Source: Gammaproteobacteria bacterium (GTDB taxonomy: Bacteria; Pseudomonadota; Gammaproteobacteria; DSM-19610). Taken from it: a stretch of DNA of 19,559 bases. The stretch's first letter is position 1. Each line of letters opens with the position of its first letter. The stretch covers positions 1 through 19,559 of the forward strand of contig JAUXDG010000022.1 of assembly GCA_030618475.1 (NCBI GenBank), read 5' to 3'. The position numbers and the translations under genes were made by a program. The notes beneath the pieces were generated by a model. The model ran no database searches, was not told the origin of the DNA, and worked only from the letters and a program-made list of their open reading frames with translations. Below are positions 8,701 to 15,264 of this stretch, piece after piece.

Positions 8701-9253
8701 GGATCCGGTTTTCAGTTTCCCTGCGGCGTTCCTTGTACTTGGAAATGCCGGCAGCCTCTTCAAAGAACACCCGCAAGTCTTCCGGCCTGGCTTCGATCAG
8801 ACGCGAAATCATGCCCTGTTCGATAATGGAATAACTGCGTGGACCCAGGCCTGTGCCCAGGAAGATATCGGTAATGTCGCGACGCCGGCAGCGGGCATTA
8901 TTCAGAAAATAGGCTGACTGACCATCGCGTGAAACCTGACGCCGCAGGGCGATTTCACTGTAGTTGGCGTACTGCCCGCCCAAGCCGCCGTCACTGTTGT
9001 CGAAGATCAGTTCGACCGAGGCTTGTGCAACCGGCTTGCGCGCGGTCGATCCATTAAAGATGACATCCGCCATCGAGTCACCACGCAGATGCTTGGCAGA
9101 ACTTTCCCCCATCACCCAGCGTACGGCATCAATCACGTTGGATTTGCCACAGCCATTCGGCCCGACCACACCGACAAGGCTGGACGGAAAAAGAACGATA
9201 GTGGGATCGACGAAGGACTTGAAACCGGAAAGTTTGAGCTTGCTTAGCCGCAT
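5744..9253 (-). CDS. smc: Chromosome segregation ATPase SMC
   Basis: This 1169-residue structural-maintenance-of-chromosomes protein is the condensin ATPase that, with ScpAB, compacts and helps segregate the chromosome. The N-terminal head has Walker A GPNGCGKS (residues 31-38) and the KSFVDPT segment. Two very long coiled-coil arms rich in Gln, Glu and Arg flank a hinge at roughly residues 500-650. The C-terminal head has the signature LLSGGEKALTAVAL (about 1071) and Walker B FCMLDEVDAPLDD (about 1098). Length is normal for bacterial SMC. The ATG at 9251-9253 has no Shine-Dalgarno, but a promoter-like pair ends six bases before it. It is the first gene of the smc-zipA-ligA group. ScpA and ScpB are not in the window. 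Confidence 0.96.
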   Translation of the reverse strand: MRLSKLKLSGFKSFVDPTIVLFPSSLVGVVGPNGCGKSNVIDAVRWVMGESSAKHLRGDSMADVIFNGSTARKPVAQASVELIFDNSDGGLGGQYANYSEIALRRQVSRDGQSAYFLNNARCRRRDITDIFLGTGLGPRSYSIIEQGMISRLIEARPEDLRVFFEEAAGISKYKERRRETENRIRHTYENLSRVNDLREEIDKQLEKLKRQARSAERFKTLRDQERRVKAELLALRYQVLHEESGDRRKLIQENEMRLQAVTAELRSVEAALEKGREAYIETSDRFNAVQGHYYELGAEVARVEQAIQHSKDTRRDQQQELEKTGQAWNEVQAHIKVDGQRLELLAGELADNEPARERASSRAQDSREKREHAEQLMQVWQSDWDAFNARANEASQTAQVERTRIDQLERHLIQLGQRQQRIEQEQQQLDSNALEAEISDFEKQAEERQQHAQQLQEQLQQLRSRIDELRDSTRNQQRELHEAQNQQQALGGRRASLLALQQAALGEGEGVVNQWLGTQGLSEAPRLAKQLDVDSGWERAVETVLGFYLEGVCVEAGDDLVDALAELKQGALSLIDTRAAVSAPPTASGTPLTARVRAPWSLDGLLAGVYAAESLSEALQLRATLKAHESVVTEDGIWIGSSWLRVARDEDARAGVLEREKEINRIEDKLKVITNTVTGLEQGLEAARGELQEVEARREELQVEANQAHRQFSDARAQFDARRVRLEQIHKRSAALHREASENSEQQDEETRTADEARSRLHKALVTLDSMADEREQRAAERDRLRSGLNDTRLEAQRDRDQAHELELRCQSQHTEQETTRHNLERMRGQQVHLRQRRDELQQALTDSDTPLQSMQEELVAQLQKRLEIETALKEERRGVEAIEHKLREDEQQRHRKDDDTQKLRDRLGQEKLAWQEIKVRGETLLEQIVASGFELSRLVEELDDEARVEGWEAEVERLSNRIQRLGPINLAAIEEYEEQSERKNYLDAQHEDISSALETLENAIRKIDRETRTRFKETFDKVNSGVQAMFPRLFGGGHAYLEMTGDDLLDTGVTIMARPPGKRNSTIHLLSGGEKALTAVALVFSIFELNPSPFCMLDEVDAPLDDTNVGRFCDMVREMSERVQFIFITHNKITMDLANHLTGVTMHEPGVSRLVAVDVDEAVQLAAV

Positions 9254-9259
9254 TCGCGA

Positions 9260-9288
9260 AAGATACAGATCTGCCCGTCAGCTGACAA
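9260..9288 (-). promoter_or_regulatory. Putative sigma70 promoter of smc (leaderless)
   Basis: On the minus strand TTGTCA (complement of 9283-9288) and TATCTT (complement of 9260-9265) are separated by exactly 17 bases. The -10 ends six bases before the smc ATG, so transcription would begin at or next to the start codon. The absence of a Shine-Dalgarno agrees with a leaderless message. The -35 matches the consensus at 5 of 6 positions and the -10 at 4 of 6. Confidence 0.45.
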
Positions 9289-9369
9289 GCTTTACATAAC
9301 ATAGCTGACAGATGAAAACTGTTTCCCTGTAACTTGTGTTGTTTGCGTCCGCTCAGGTATGGTGCGCGC

Positions 9370-9759
9370 ATGTCAACACAACCCGGCAAAGACCTCGAGA
9401 CTTTCGATAATCCACACCCCGGACGTGACTACAGCGTGCGTATTCGCATACCGGAATTCACCTGCCTGTGCCCGAAAACGGGACAGCCGGATTTTGCGGT
9501 ACTGAACCTGGAATACGTGCCGGATCAGCGCTGTGTCGAACTGAAATCGCTGAAGCTGTACATCTGGTCTTTCCGTGACCAGGGCGCCTTCCACGAAGAC
9601 GTCACCAACCGCATGCTCGACAAACTGGTGGAGGCCTGCCAGCCCCACTTCATGCGTCTGACGGCCGATTTCAATGTACGGGGTGGTATTTATACGACGG
9701 TTGTTGCCGAGCATCGAGATCCGACGTGGCAGACGCCCGGAAAAGTAGAGCTCCCCTGA
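9370..9759 (+). CDS. queF: NADPH-dependent 7-cyano-7-deazaguanine (preQ0) reductase QueF
   Basis: The 129-residue protein is a short, unimodular (YkvM-type) QueF, which reduces the preQ0 nitrile to the preQ1 amine in queuosine tRNA modification. The tunnelling-fold motifs are clear: PEFTCLCPKTGQPDFA (residues 28-43) with the thioimide-forming Cys34 and acid Asp41, then the QueF box ELKSLKLYIWSFR (57-69) and FHED. Many enteric bacteria carry the longer bimodular form, so this is the Bacillus-like subtype. The ATG at 9370 gives the normal length; the frame is open 12 codons further upstream. The start has no good ribosome-binding site, but TATGGT lies six bases before it. It is divergent from smc, and no other queuosine gene is nearby. 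Confidence 0.95.
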   Translation: MSTQPGKDLETFDNPHPGRDYSVRIRIPEFTCLCPKTGQPDFAVLNLEYVPDQRCVELKSLKLYIWSFRDQGAFHEDVTNRMLDKLVEACQPHFMRLTADFNVRGGIYTTVVAEHRDPTWQTPGKVELP

Positions 9760-9793
9760 CGTATCTGTGATCGTCTTCCAGGGCCACGGTCAT

Positions 9794-9958
9794 CTAAGGG
9801 CTCGCTTCAAAATAATTTCACATTTCTGGTCGCCGATCTATCCTCTCTCGCTGCGTTGCAAAAACTTGAAATATACCTATATTCCTGCGTTTTTTCGCCT
9901 TGCGAGAGAGGCATCTCGACACCCCTAAATGCAAACTTATTTTGGCGCGAACCCTAAG
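9794..9958. mobile_element. MITE-like palindromic repeat element, about 165 bp
   Basis: This non-coding block between queF and the FGGY kinase is one long imperfect inverted repeat. The outer left arm, CTAAGGGCTCGC then CAAAATAA and CATTT (9794-9824), is mirrored on the right by the reverse complement of AAATG, TTATTTTG and GCGAACCCTAAG (9928-9958). The inner arms CCTCTCTCGC (9842-9851) and GCGAGAGAGG (9902-9911) match perfectly, and the centre has the near-palindrome AAATATACCTATATTCC. There is no coding capacity. The inner sequence resembles dispersed palindromic repeats I recall from other gammaproteobacterial intergenic regions, but I cannot confirm copy number from one window. A target-site duplication is not obvious. 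Confidence 0.65.
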
Positions 9959-9970
9959 TACGGTCAGACC

Positions 9971-11236
9971 ATGAACCTGTTTATCGGCATCGATGTCGGC
10001 ACTTCCGCCTGCCGGGCTTGCGCCATTGATGAGCATGCTGCAGTCCTCGCCGAGGCCAGAACCGACCTCCCCGCCCCCGCTCGAAACGGTGCCCGCGTCG
10101 AACAGGATGCCCGCGTATGGTGGCGGACCCTTACCGACACACTGGACGTGCTGTGCAAACGCCTGAACCCGGCCCAGGTCAGCCGCATCGCCGTTGACGG
10201 CACCTCGGCGACACTGCTGCTGTGCGACAAACACGGCACGCCGTTGACACCGGGATTGATGTACAACGATGCCCGCTCGATATCAGAGGCCGGACACATC
10301 CTCGAGACCGCCCCCGCAGACTGCGCCGCCCAGGGCGCCAGCTCCAGCCTGGCCAAACTGCTCTACCTTCGTCAAACGATTTCAGAGCCCGCTTATCTGG
10401 CCTTACACCAGGCCGACTGGCTGTCGGGCATGCTGACCGGCCGCTTTGGAATCAGCGATGAAAACAACGCATTGAAGCTGGGTTACGACCCGCTCCAGCG
10501 CCGCTGGCCGGACTGGCTGAGCAGACTGGATATAAAACCTGAACAGGTGCCGGTTGTCTGTCCTGCCGGCTCGCCGATCGGAACACTGAGCCGCATGCTG
10601 GCAAAACGCTGGAACCTGCCGGACGACATGGAAGTCGTCGCCGGCACAACCGACAGCACAGCGGGCTTTATTGCGGCCGGCGCCGATGTGACCGGCACAG
10701 CGGTCACCGCGCTGGGCAGCACGCTGGTCATCAAAGTGTTATCTGATCAACCCGTGTTCGCCGCACGCTTTGGTGTGTACAGTCATCGTCTGGGTAATCG
10801 CTGGCTGGTCGGCGGCGCGTCCAACGCAGGGGGGGCTACCCTGACTAAATTTTTCAATCCGTGTGACATTCGCCGCTATACACGCCTGATAAACCCGCAA
10901 CAGACCACCGGTCTGGACTATTACCCGCTGCCTGCAGCCGGCGAACGCTTTCCGCTGGCGGACCCGAAGCTGCAGCCCAGACTGGAGCCCCGCCCGTGGT
11001 CAGATGCGGTATTCTTTCAGGGCATTCTGGAAGGACTCGCGACTATTGAGCAACGAGGTTATCGCTTACTGGCCGAACTGGGCGCACCTTATCCGCAAAA
11101 AGTGCTGACAGTCGGTGGTGGCGCTAAAAACGCGGCCTGGATGCGGATCCGTGAACAACGCCTGGCTGTACCTGTGACAACAGCGGCACACCAGGAAGCG
11201 GCCTTTGGTGCGGCGTTGTTAGCGCTTGGCCTCTAA
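9971..11236 (+). CDS. FGGY-family carbohydrate kinase, D-ribulokinase-like
   Basis: The 421-residue protein is an ATP-dependent sugar kinase of the FGGY family. The N-terminal phosphate-1 loop is IGIDVGTSACRACAID (residues 5-20). GTSATLLLCD and MYNDAR occur in the first domain, GTTDSTAGFIAAGA begins the second, and a C-terminal adenosine motif reads LTVGGGAKNAAW. The block GVYSHRLGNRWLVGGASNAG is, from memory, characteristic of the subgroup with Arabidopsis XK-1 and its cyanobacterial homologue, which phosphorylate D-ribulose; the substrate here is inferred from that. It is shorter than xylulokinase (about 480-500). The ATG at 9971 lies 12 bases after the palindromic repeat. The frame stays open into the repeat, but MNLFIGID is the natural start. 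Its last 18 bases overlap the end of cysZ convergently. Confidence 0.85.
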   Translation: MNLFIGIDVGTSACRACAIDEHAAVLAEARTDLPAPARNGARVEQDARVWWRTLTDTLDVLCKRLNPAQVSRIAVDGTSATLLLCDKHGTPLTPGLMYNDARSISEAGHILETAPADCAAQGASSSLAKLLYLRQTISEPAYLALHQADWLSGMLTGRFGISDENNALKLGYDPLQRRWPDWLSRLDIKPEQVPVVCPAGSPIGTLSRMLAKRWNLPDDMEVVAGTTDSTAGFIAAGADVTGTAVTALGSTLVIKVLSDQPVFAARFGVYSHRLGNRWLVGGASNAGGATLTKFFNPCDIRRYTRLINPQQTTGLDYYPLPAAGERFPLADPKLQPRLEPRPWSDAVFFQGILEGLATIEQRGYRLLAELGAPYPQKVLTVGGGAKNAAWMRIREQRLAVPVTTAAHQEAAFGAALLALGL

Positions 11237-11953
11237 CTGGTTTTCTTTGACCCAGATCAGCGTCGCACCCGCCACTGCGGCCGGCATGACAAAGAAATTA
11301 ACCACTGGGATCATGGTGCACAACATGACCAGACCACCGAAACCCCACGCCAGTAGAGGACGTTTTCTCAGCCGTGCGCGCTGCTCCCTGAAAAACAGCT
11401 GGTGGTTAGCCATCGGATAATCCATGTATTGCACCGTCATCATCCAGGCACTGAACAACACCCATAACACAGACCCTGCAATATTAACCACCGGAATAAT
11501 CAGCAACAGCAACAGCGGAAGCGCCCGCAACAGAAAATAGAGCAGCTTGCGAAGTTCAGAAGCAATACTGGGCAGGATATCGCGTAACAGCTGTCGCCAG
11601 TCACCTTGCAGTGTTTTCCCGGTCAGATGGCACTCAACGGCTTCCGCCAACAGGCCGTTAAAGGGAGCCGCAATCAGATTCGCCAGAATAGAGAAGACGT
11701 AGAAAATCACCATCAGGCTGGTCAGCACAAATACCGGTACTACAACATAGCGTAACCAGTGCAACCAGGCCGGCAATTTGGCAATCAGGTACTCGGAAAC
11801 CCCTTCAACCCAGCCATAGGCCCACCAGATCAGGCCGCCAAACAACAGAATATTCACCAGCAGCGGCATCAGCACAAAACGCCGCAGACCGGGTTTGCGC
11901 AGCAACGAAAAGCCTTGAAACAGATACCCTGGACCGGCAAACAGGTCTTTCAT
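11219..11953 (-). CDS. cysZ: CysZ-type sulfate permease (EI24/DUF540 family)
   Basis: The 244-residue inner-membrane protein matches CysZ, which brings sulfate into the cell for cysteine synthesis. It begins GPGYLFQGFSLLRKPGLRRF, the family's usual N-terminus. Long hydrophobic segments lie at about residues 26-50, 66-95, 141-170 and 203-235. Conserved pieces include NLIAAPFNGLLAE, QYMDYPMANH and the C-terminal IPVVNFFVMPAAVAGAT. Length fits E. coli CysZ (253). Its ATG overlaps the stop of the upstream aminotransferase gene as ATGA, so translation is probably coupled. No other cys genes are in view, and sulfur metabolism of the host could set its role. Confidence 0.9.
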   Translation of the reverse strand: MKDLFAGPGYLFQGFSLLRKPGLRRFVLMPLLVNILLFGGLIWWAYGWVEGVSEYLIAKLPAWLHWLRYVVVPVFVLTSLMVIFYVFSILANLIAAPFNGLLAEAVECHLTGKTLQGDWRQLLRDILPSIASELRKLLYFLLRALPLLLLLIIPVVNIAGSVLWVLFSAWMMTVQYMDYPMANHQLFFREQRARLRKRPLLAWGFGGLVMLCTMIPVVNFFVMPAAVAGATLIWVKENQLEAKR

Positions 11954-13125
11954 TTTTCAACTCGCTTCTGTTGTCGCCCAATAAATTCTGCGATGCGTTC
12001 AACACCCAGCTGCAGCTGTTGCATCGAGGTCGTGTAGGCAAATCGAACGTGCTGAGCTGCCTTGTGCCTGCCAAAATCAATGCCGGGCGTTATCGCCACA
12101 CCGGCCTTTTCCAGCAGATCAGTCGCAAAAGTAAAACTGTCTTGCGTAAAGCGCCCGCAATTGGCATACAGGTAGAAAGCCCCCTGTGGCTGCACCGAAA
12201 TATCGAATCCGAGCCCCCTCAAGGCGGGCAACAGAAAATCGCGGCGCTGCTGAAATTCCTGCCGGCGACACTCCAGAATCGCCTGTGTCTCTGGCTGGAA
12301 CGCCGTCAACGCAGCGTACTGCGCAGGTGTCGGCGCTGAAAGAAACAGGTTTTGTGCCAGTATATCCAGGTGGCCGACAGCGTCCTGGGGCGCTACCAGC
12401 CAGCCCAATCGCCAACCGGTCATACCGAAATACTTGGAGAAACTGTTTATAACAAATACATCCTCACCCAGCGCGAGCGCCGTTTGAGGTGCTTCCTGGT
12501 ACCACAGGTTCTGATAGATCTCATCAACAATCAGATGTCCGCCTCTGTCACGCACCTTCTGCAGCAGTGTTTCCAGTTTGTCCTGGGAAATAACAGTTCC
12601 AGTGGGGTTTGACGGACTTGCAACCATTACACAGGATGTTCTCTCACTCCAGTATTGTTCCAGCAGTTCCGCACTGAGCTGGTAGTTCTGTTGCGCTTCT
12701 ACAGGAACCATAACCGGCTCACCTTCGAACAGGAATACGAAATTACGGTTGCAGGGATAACCCGGGTCCGTCATCAGCACCTGGCTACCCGGATCCACCA
12801 ACATCGCCAGAATGAGTTGCAGCGCGCCGGAGGCACCTGGCGTGACCAGAATCCGCCGCGGATCTATCTGCACCTCAAACTGTCTCAGGTAGTGACCGGC
12901 GATAGCTTCACGCAATTCGCGCAGGCCGACTGCCGGTGTATAGTGGGTCTTACCCTGCTGGAGCGCGCGAATTCCCGCGTCGACAACCGGCTGAGGCGTG
13001 GCGAAATCGGGTTCTCCGATTTCCATGTGTACGATAGAGCGACCCTGCGCTTCCAGCTCCCGGGCACGCGCCAGCAATGCCATGGCGTGAAATGGCGCAA
13101 TTGAATTCAGACGTTGTGCAATCAT
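11950..13125 (-). CDS. Class I/II PLP-dependent aminotransferase
   Basis: The 391-residue fold-type I aminotransferase shows the whole catalytic set: HYTPAVGLRELR (residues 61-72), TPGASGALQL (95-104), substrate/PLP-binding Asn173 in SNPTGT, Asp201 and Tyr204 in VDEIYQNLWY, and the Schiff-base Lys231 in NSFSKYFGMTGWRLGW, plus the C-terminal carboxylate-binding Arg in VRFAYTTS. It belongs to the aspartate-aminotransferase-like group, but the amino donor and acceptor cannot be assigned from these motifs. Start and stop are both embedded in ATGA overlaps, with the phosphatase gene upstream and cysZ downstream, so the three form one operon. It is probably cytosolic. Confidence 0.92.
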   Translation of the reverse strand: MIAQRLNSIAPFHAMALLARARELEAQGRSIVHMEIGEPDFATPQPVVDAGIRALQQGKTHYTPAVGLRELREAIAGHYLRQFEVQIDPRRILVTPGASGALQLILAMLVDPGSQVLMTDPGYPCNRNFVFLFEGEPVMVPVEAQQNYQLSAELLEQYWSERTSCVMVASPSNPTGTVISQDKLETLLQKVRDRGGHLIVDEIYQNLWYQEAPQTALALGEDVFVINSFSKYFGMTGWRLGWLVAPQDAVGHLDILAQNLFLSAPTPAQYAALTAFQPETQAILECRRQEFQQRRDFLLPALRGLGFDISVQPQGAFYLYANCGRFTQDSFTFATDLLEKAGVAITPGIDFGRHKAAQHVRFAYTTSMQQLQLGVERIAEFIGRQQKRVEK

Positions 13126-13898
13126 TTCTTGAAACAGACCGTTCGTGCATGTAAATCCTGCAATAGATCTACATTGACATAGGTATGACTTCCCGCATCG
13201 CCCGAAATCACGGTAAACGGGCTATCGGGTTCTCCCAATTGGTCAAGGACCAGCGCGGCGCCTTCGAAATCGTGATCGCGGGTATACTGGCTGACGGTTA
13301 CCAGCGTTTCCAGCCCGGCATCCTGTGCCGAACGCAAGCCGTTGGCAGAATCCTCAACAGCCAGGCACTCCCCGGCACGCACAGCTAATTTTTCCATTGC
13401 ATAATAATAGATATCAGGAGCGGGTTTTTTAGCCGCGACCACACCACCGGCCGCGATCAGCTCGAACCAGTCTTCCGAATCCGCTGCCAGATTGTAGTGT
13501 AAAAGCGCCGTGACATTAGCCGGTGTGGTGGTGGTTGCGATAGCCAGTCGCAAACCGGCCTTGCGTGCTTCGTCGATTAAACGCCTGACACCGGGCCGCA
13601 TGGGAATATCACCGGACGCCACCGTCCCGGTATAGATATCGGTCTTTGCCGCATGCAGGCCTGCGATGTATTCGTCCAACTTAATGGGCGCTTCAAAATC
13701 CGGCAGATAGCTTGCCAGATAGTGCCGAATCCGCTCTTTACCGCCGGTAACGGCTAATAATTCGGTGTATAGATCCTGCGACCAGTGCCAGTCCAGGCCG
13801 GCCTGTTTAAAAGACCGGTTAAAGGACTGGCGGTGAATCTCTTCGGTTTCCGCCAATGTGCCATCCACATCAAATATCAGCGTTGTCAGCCTGCTCAT
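13122..13898 (-). CDS. CbbY-like HAD phosphatase
   Basis: The 258-residue HAD-IA hydrolase opens with LIFDVDGTLAETEEIHRQSF, with nucleophile Asp10 and acid/base Asp12. It continues with a helical cap (LLAVTGGKERI), the motif-II threonines IATTTTPANV, motif-III lysine in AAKKPAPDIYYYA and motif-IV AVEDSANGLRSA. The TLAETEE-HR signature, TGGKER and IATTTT are, from memory, those of CbbY, which removes the inhibitor xylulose-1,5-bisphosphate in Calvin-cycle bacteria; that substrate is inferred. The ATG at 13896-13898 gives the CbbY length of about 254. An ATG at 13973 would add 25 poorly conserved residues, and neither has a clean ribosome-binding site. It is first in the operon with the aminotransferase and cysZ, divergent from dksA. 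Confidence 0.85.
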   Translation of the reverse strand: MSRLTTLIFDVDGTLAETEEIHRQSFNRSFKQAGLDWHWSQDLYTELLAVTGGKERIRHYLASYLPDFEAPIKLDEYIAGLHAAKTDIYTGTVASGDIPMRPGVRRLIDEARKAGLRLAIATTTTPANVTALLHYNLAADSEDWFELIAAGGVVAAKKPAPDIYYYAMEKLAVRAGECLAVEDSANGLRSAQDAGLETLVTVSQYTRDHDFEGAALVLDQLGEPDSPFTVISGDAGSHTYVNVDLLQDLHARTVCFKK

Positions 13899-14049
13899 CC
13901 ACCCGTCACCGCGTTCCAATTTTTCCTCGACTAGCGTACCGCAGAGACAAAACCTGCAACAAGGGAAATTCATTCGGAAAAGTTTGGCAGTTTTTGCTCT
14001 TGACTCAGCCCATCGACAACCGGAAACTAGCGCACTTGATTACGGGCGG

Positions 14050-14105
14050 TTAAAATTACTTGCCTTATATCCAGAATTTTGATATGAAGCACGGCTTAAT
14101 TTTAA
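14050..14105 (+). promoter_or_regulatory. Putative dksA promoter bracketed by an inverted repeat
   Basis: TTGCCT (14060-14065) and TATGAA (14083-14088) are 17 bases apart and lie about 40 bases before the dksA start, a plausible sigma70 promoter (4 of 6 matches in each box). A perfect 9-bp inverted repeat, TTAAAATTA at 14050-14058 and TAATTTTAA at 14097-14105, brackets it, suggesting an operator or an RNA hairpin. The dksA ribosome-binding site GGGAG follows at about 14114. Confidence 0.4.
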
Positions 14106-14126
14106 TTGTTGGTTGGGAGAAGTTGA

Positions 14127-14792
14127 ATGGCTGCCAAGAAAAAGGCCGCAAAGACCAAAGCCAAGGCGAAAACGAAAGCTGTCGCAACGAAGGCGACGGC
14201 AAAGAAAAGCACAGTTGCCGGGAAAACAGCCCCAAAGAAAAAGGTGCCCGTCAAGAAAGCGGATAAAAAGAACAAAAGCGTAACGGCAAAGGCCGCCAGC
14301 AAAAAATCTGCTGGCAAAGCCAAGCCGAAAAAGACGAAAACAGCGCATCAGCCTGCTCCGCCTTCACTCTCCGCTCACGCCGGTCCGGTCCCCGGTATCG
14401 CGCCTTATATCGAGAAACGAGGCGAGGAATACATGAATGAAGAGCAGACTGAGCATTTCCGACAGATTCTGTTCGCCTGGAAGCGTGAACTGATGGAAGA
14501 GGTTGATCGCACCGTTCACCACATGCAGGACGAAGCAGCCAATTTCCCTGACCCCAACGACCGTGCCACCCAGGAGTCCGACTTCAGCATGGAACTGCGC
14601 ACACGCGATCGTGAGCGCAAACTGATCAAAAAAATCGATGAAGCGCTGATGCATCTGGACAATGATGAATATGGTTACTGCGATGCTTGCGGTGTCGAGA
14701 TCGGTATCCGGCGGCTCGAGGCAAGACCTACGGCTACCCAATGCATCGACTGTAAAACGCTCGATGAGATCCGTGAGAAACAAATGAGCTGA
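14127..14792 (+). CDS. dksA: DksA with lysine-rich histone-like N-terminal tail
   Basis: The 221-residue product has a C-terminal part (from about residue 91) almost identical in plan to E. coli DksA, the RNA-polymerase secondary-channel factor that works with ppGpp. It carries EEYMNEEQTEHFRQIL, the coiled-coil tip DPNDRATQ with Asp142, Asp145 and Ala147, and the four-cysteine zinc finger (Cys185, 188, 206, 209) ending in TLDEIREKQ. Ahead of it sit about 75 residues made almost wholly of Lys, Ala, Thr and Val with repeated AKKK/KTKA units, like histone-H1-like or AlgP tails, then a Pro/Ser linker. E. coli DksA (151 residues) lacks this. The ATG at 14127 has GGGAG upstream. An in-frame internal ATG (residue 103) is preceded by GAGGA at close spacing and might yield a tail-less form. 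Confidence 0.94.
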   Translation: MAAKKKAAKTKAKAKTKAVATKATAKKSTVAGKTAPKKKVPVKKADKKNKSVTAKAASKKSAGKAKPKKTKTAHQPAPPSLSAHAGPVPGIAPYIEKRGEEYMNEEQTEHFRQILFAWKRELMEEVDRTVHHMQDEAANFPDPNDRATQESDFSMELRTRDRERKLIKKIDEALMHLDNDEYGYCDACGVEIGIRRLEARPTATQCIDCKTLDEIREKQMS

Positions 14793-14843
14793 CGGTTACG
14801 TCCTCTGGGAACAGATCCTGACTCTGCCCCTGGACAGCTCAGA

Positions 14844-14875
14844 CAGAACCGGCCTGGTGAGCCGGTTCTGCGTTT
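14844..14875 (+). terminator. Hairpin after dksA
   Basis: A perfect 10-bp stem, CAGAACCGGC (14844-14853) and GCCGGTTCTG (14861-14870), with a 7-base loop sits 51 bases after the dksA stop. Only a short CGTTT follows, so it may be a leaky terminator or an mRNA 3'-end stabiliser between dksA and csrA. Confidence 0.6.
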
Positions 14876-14980
14876 CGGGTACGGATACCGTACGGGCTGG
14901 CTGGAAGAAACGGCTGACAGACGCCGCCCGGCGGTGCTGCTACAGTAGGCGCTCACCACCAGGCAAAAGGATAATTGCAC

Positions 14981-15154
14981 ATGCTCATACTCACCCGCCG
15001 CTCAGGCGAAACACTCATTATCGAATTACCGACCGGCGAGCGGATCGAGGTCACGGTGCTGGGCATCAAAGGCAATCAGGTCAGGATCGGCACGAAAGCA
15101 CCAGACGAGATTTCGATTGTCAGAAATGAACTGCTGGATCGCCTTACAGGGTAA
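14981..15154 (+). CDS. csrA: CsrA/RsmA family carbon storage regulator (variant)
   Basis: This 57-residue protein is a clear CsrA, an RNA-binding dimer that controls translation by covering GGA motifs near ribosome-binding sites. MLILTRRSGETL at the N-terminus carries the RNA-contacting residues, and VTVLGIKGNQVRIGTKAP is the family core. Arg48 aligns with the critical Arg44 of E. coli CsrA, but the preceding His43 is Val47 here. Four extra residues (ELPTGERIE in place of GDE-like sequence) lengthen the beta1-beta2 turn, and the C-terminal tail is cut to LTG. An AAAGGA lies nine bases before the ATG. It follows dksA by 188 bases in the same direction, so two global regulators are neighbours. 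The insertion and short tail suggest a second, specialised CsrA rather than the alaS-linked housekeeping copy; that is inference. Confidence 0.92.
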   Translation: MLILTRRSGETLIIELPTGERIEVTVLGIKGNQVRIGTKAPDEISIVRNELLDRLTG

Positions 15155-15210
15155 CGTTATCTGGGCGGGTCACAAAAGCAGGGGGGAAGGTTCACAAAGC
15201 TGCATTTAAA

Positions 15211-15244
15211 AGCCAGCGCCTCTTCGGAGGATGAGACACTGGCT
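15211..15244 (+). other. cUUCGg-capped hairpin in the csrA 3' region
   Basis: AGCCAG (15211-15216) pairs with CTGGCT (15239-15244), and an inner CCTC-TTCG-GAGG (15219-15230) makes a canonical, very stable C(UUCG)G tetraloop if read on the plus strand. GGA motifs lie on its 3' side and in GGAGGAG just after it (15249-15255). Read on the minus strand the same hairpin is followed by TTTTAAAT, so it could alternatively be a minus-strand terminator. Confidence 0.45.
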
Positions 15245-15264
15245 GGTTGGAGGAGTTAAGTCCC

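Noticed and set aside
9254..9369. preQ1 riboswitch upstream of queF
   Set aside because: No preQ1-I or preQ1-II consensus could be seen and there is little or no leader before the start codon.
9818..10234. 138-codon minus-strand frame over the kinase start and MITE
   Set aside because: Antisense to the FGGY kinase N-terminus, which has clear family motifs.
14040..14348. Minus-strand Phe/Leu-rich frames that look like membrane proteins
   Set aside because: They are the antisense reading of the AAG/GCC-rich lysine tail of dksA, which gives apparent hydrophobicity.
14857..15129. 90-codon plus-strand frame overlapping csrA
   Set aside because: Different frame from csrA, whose CsrA sequence is unmistakable; begins within the dksA terminator.
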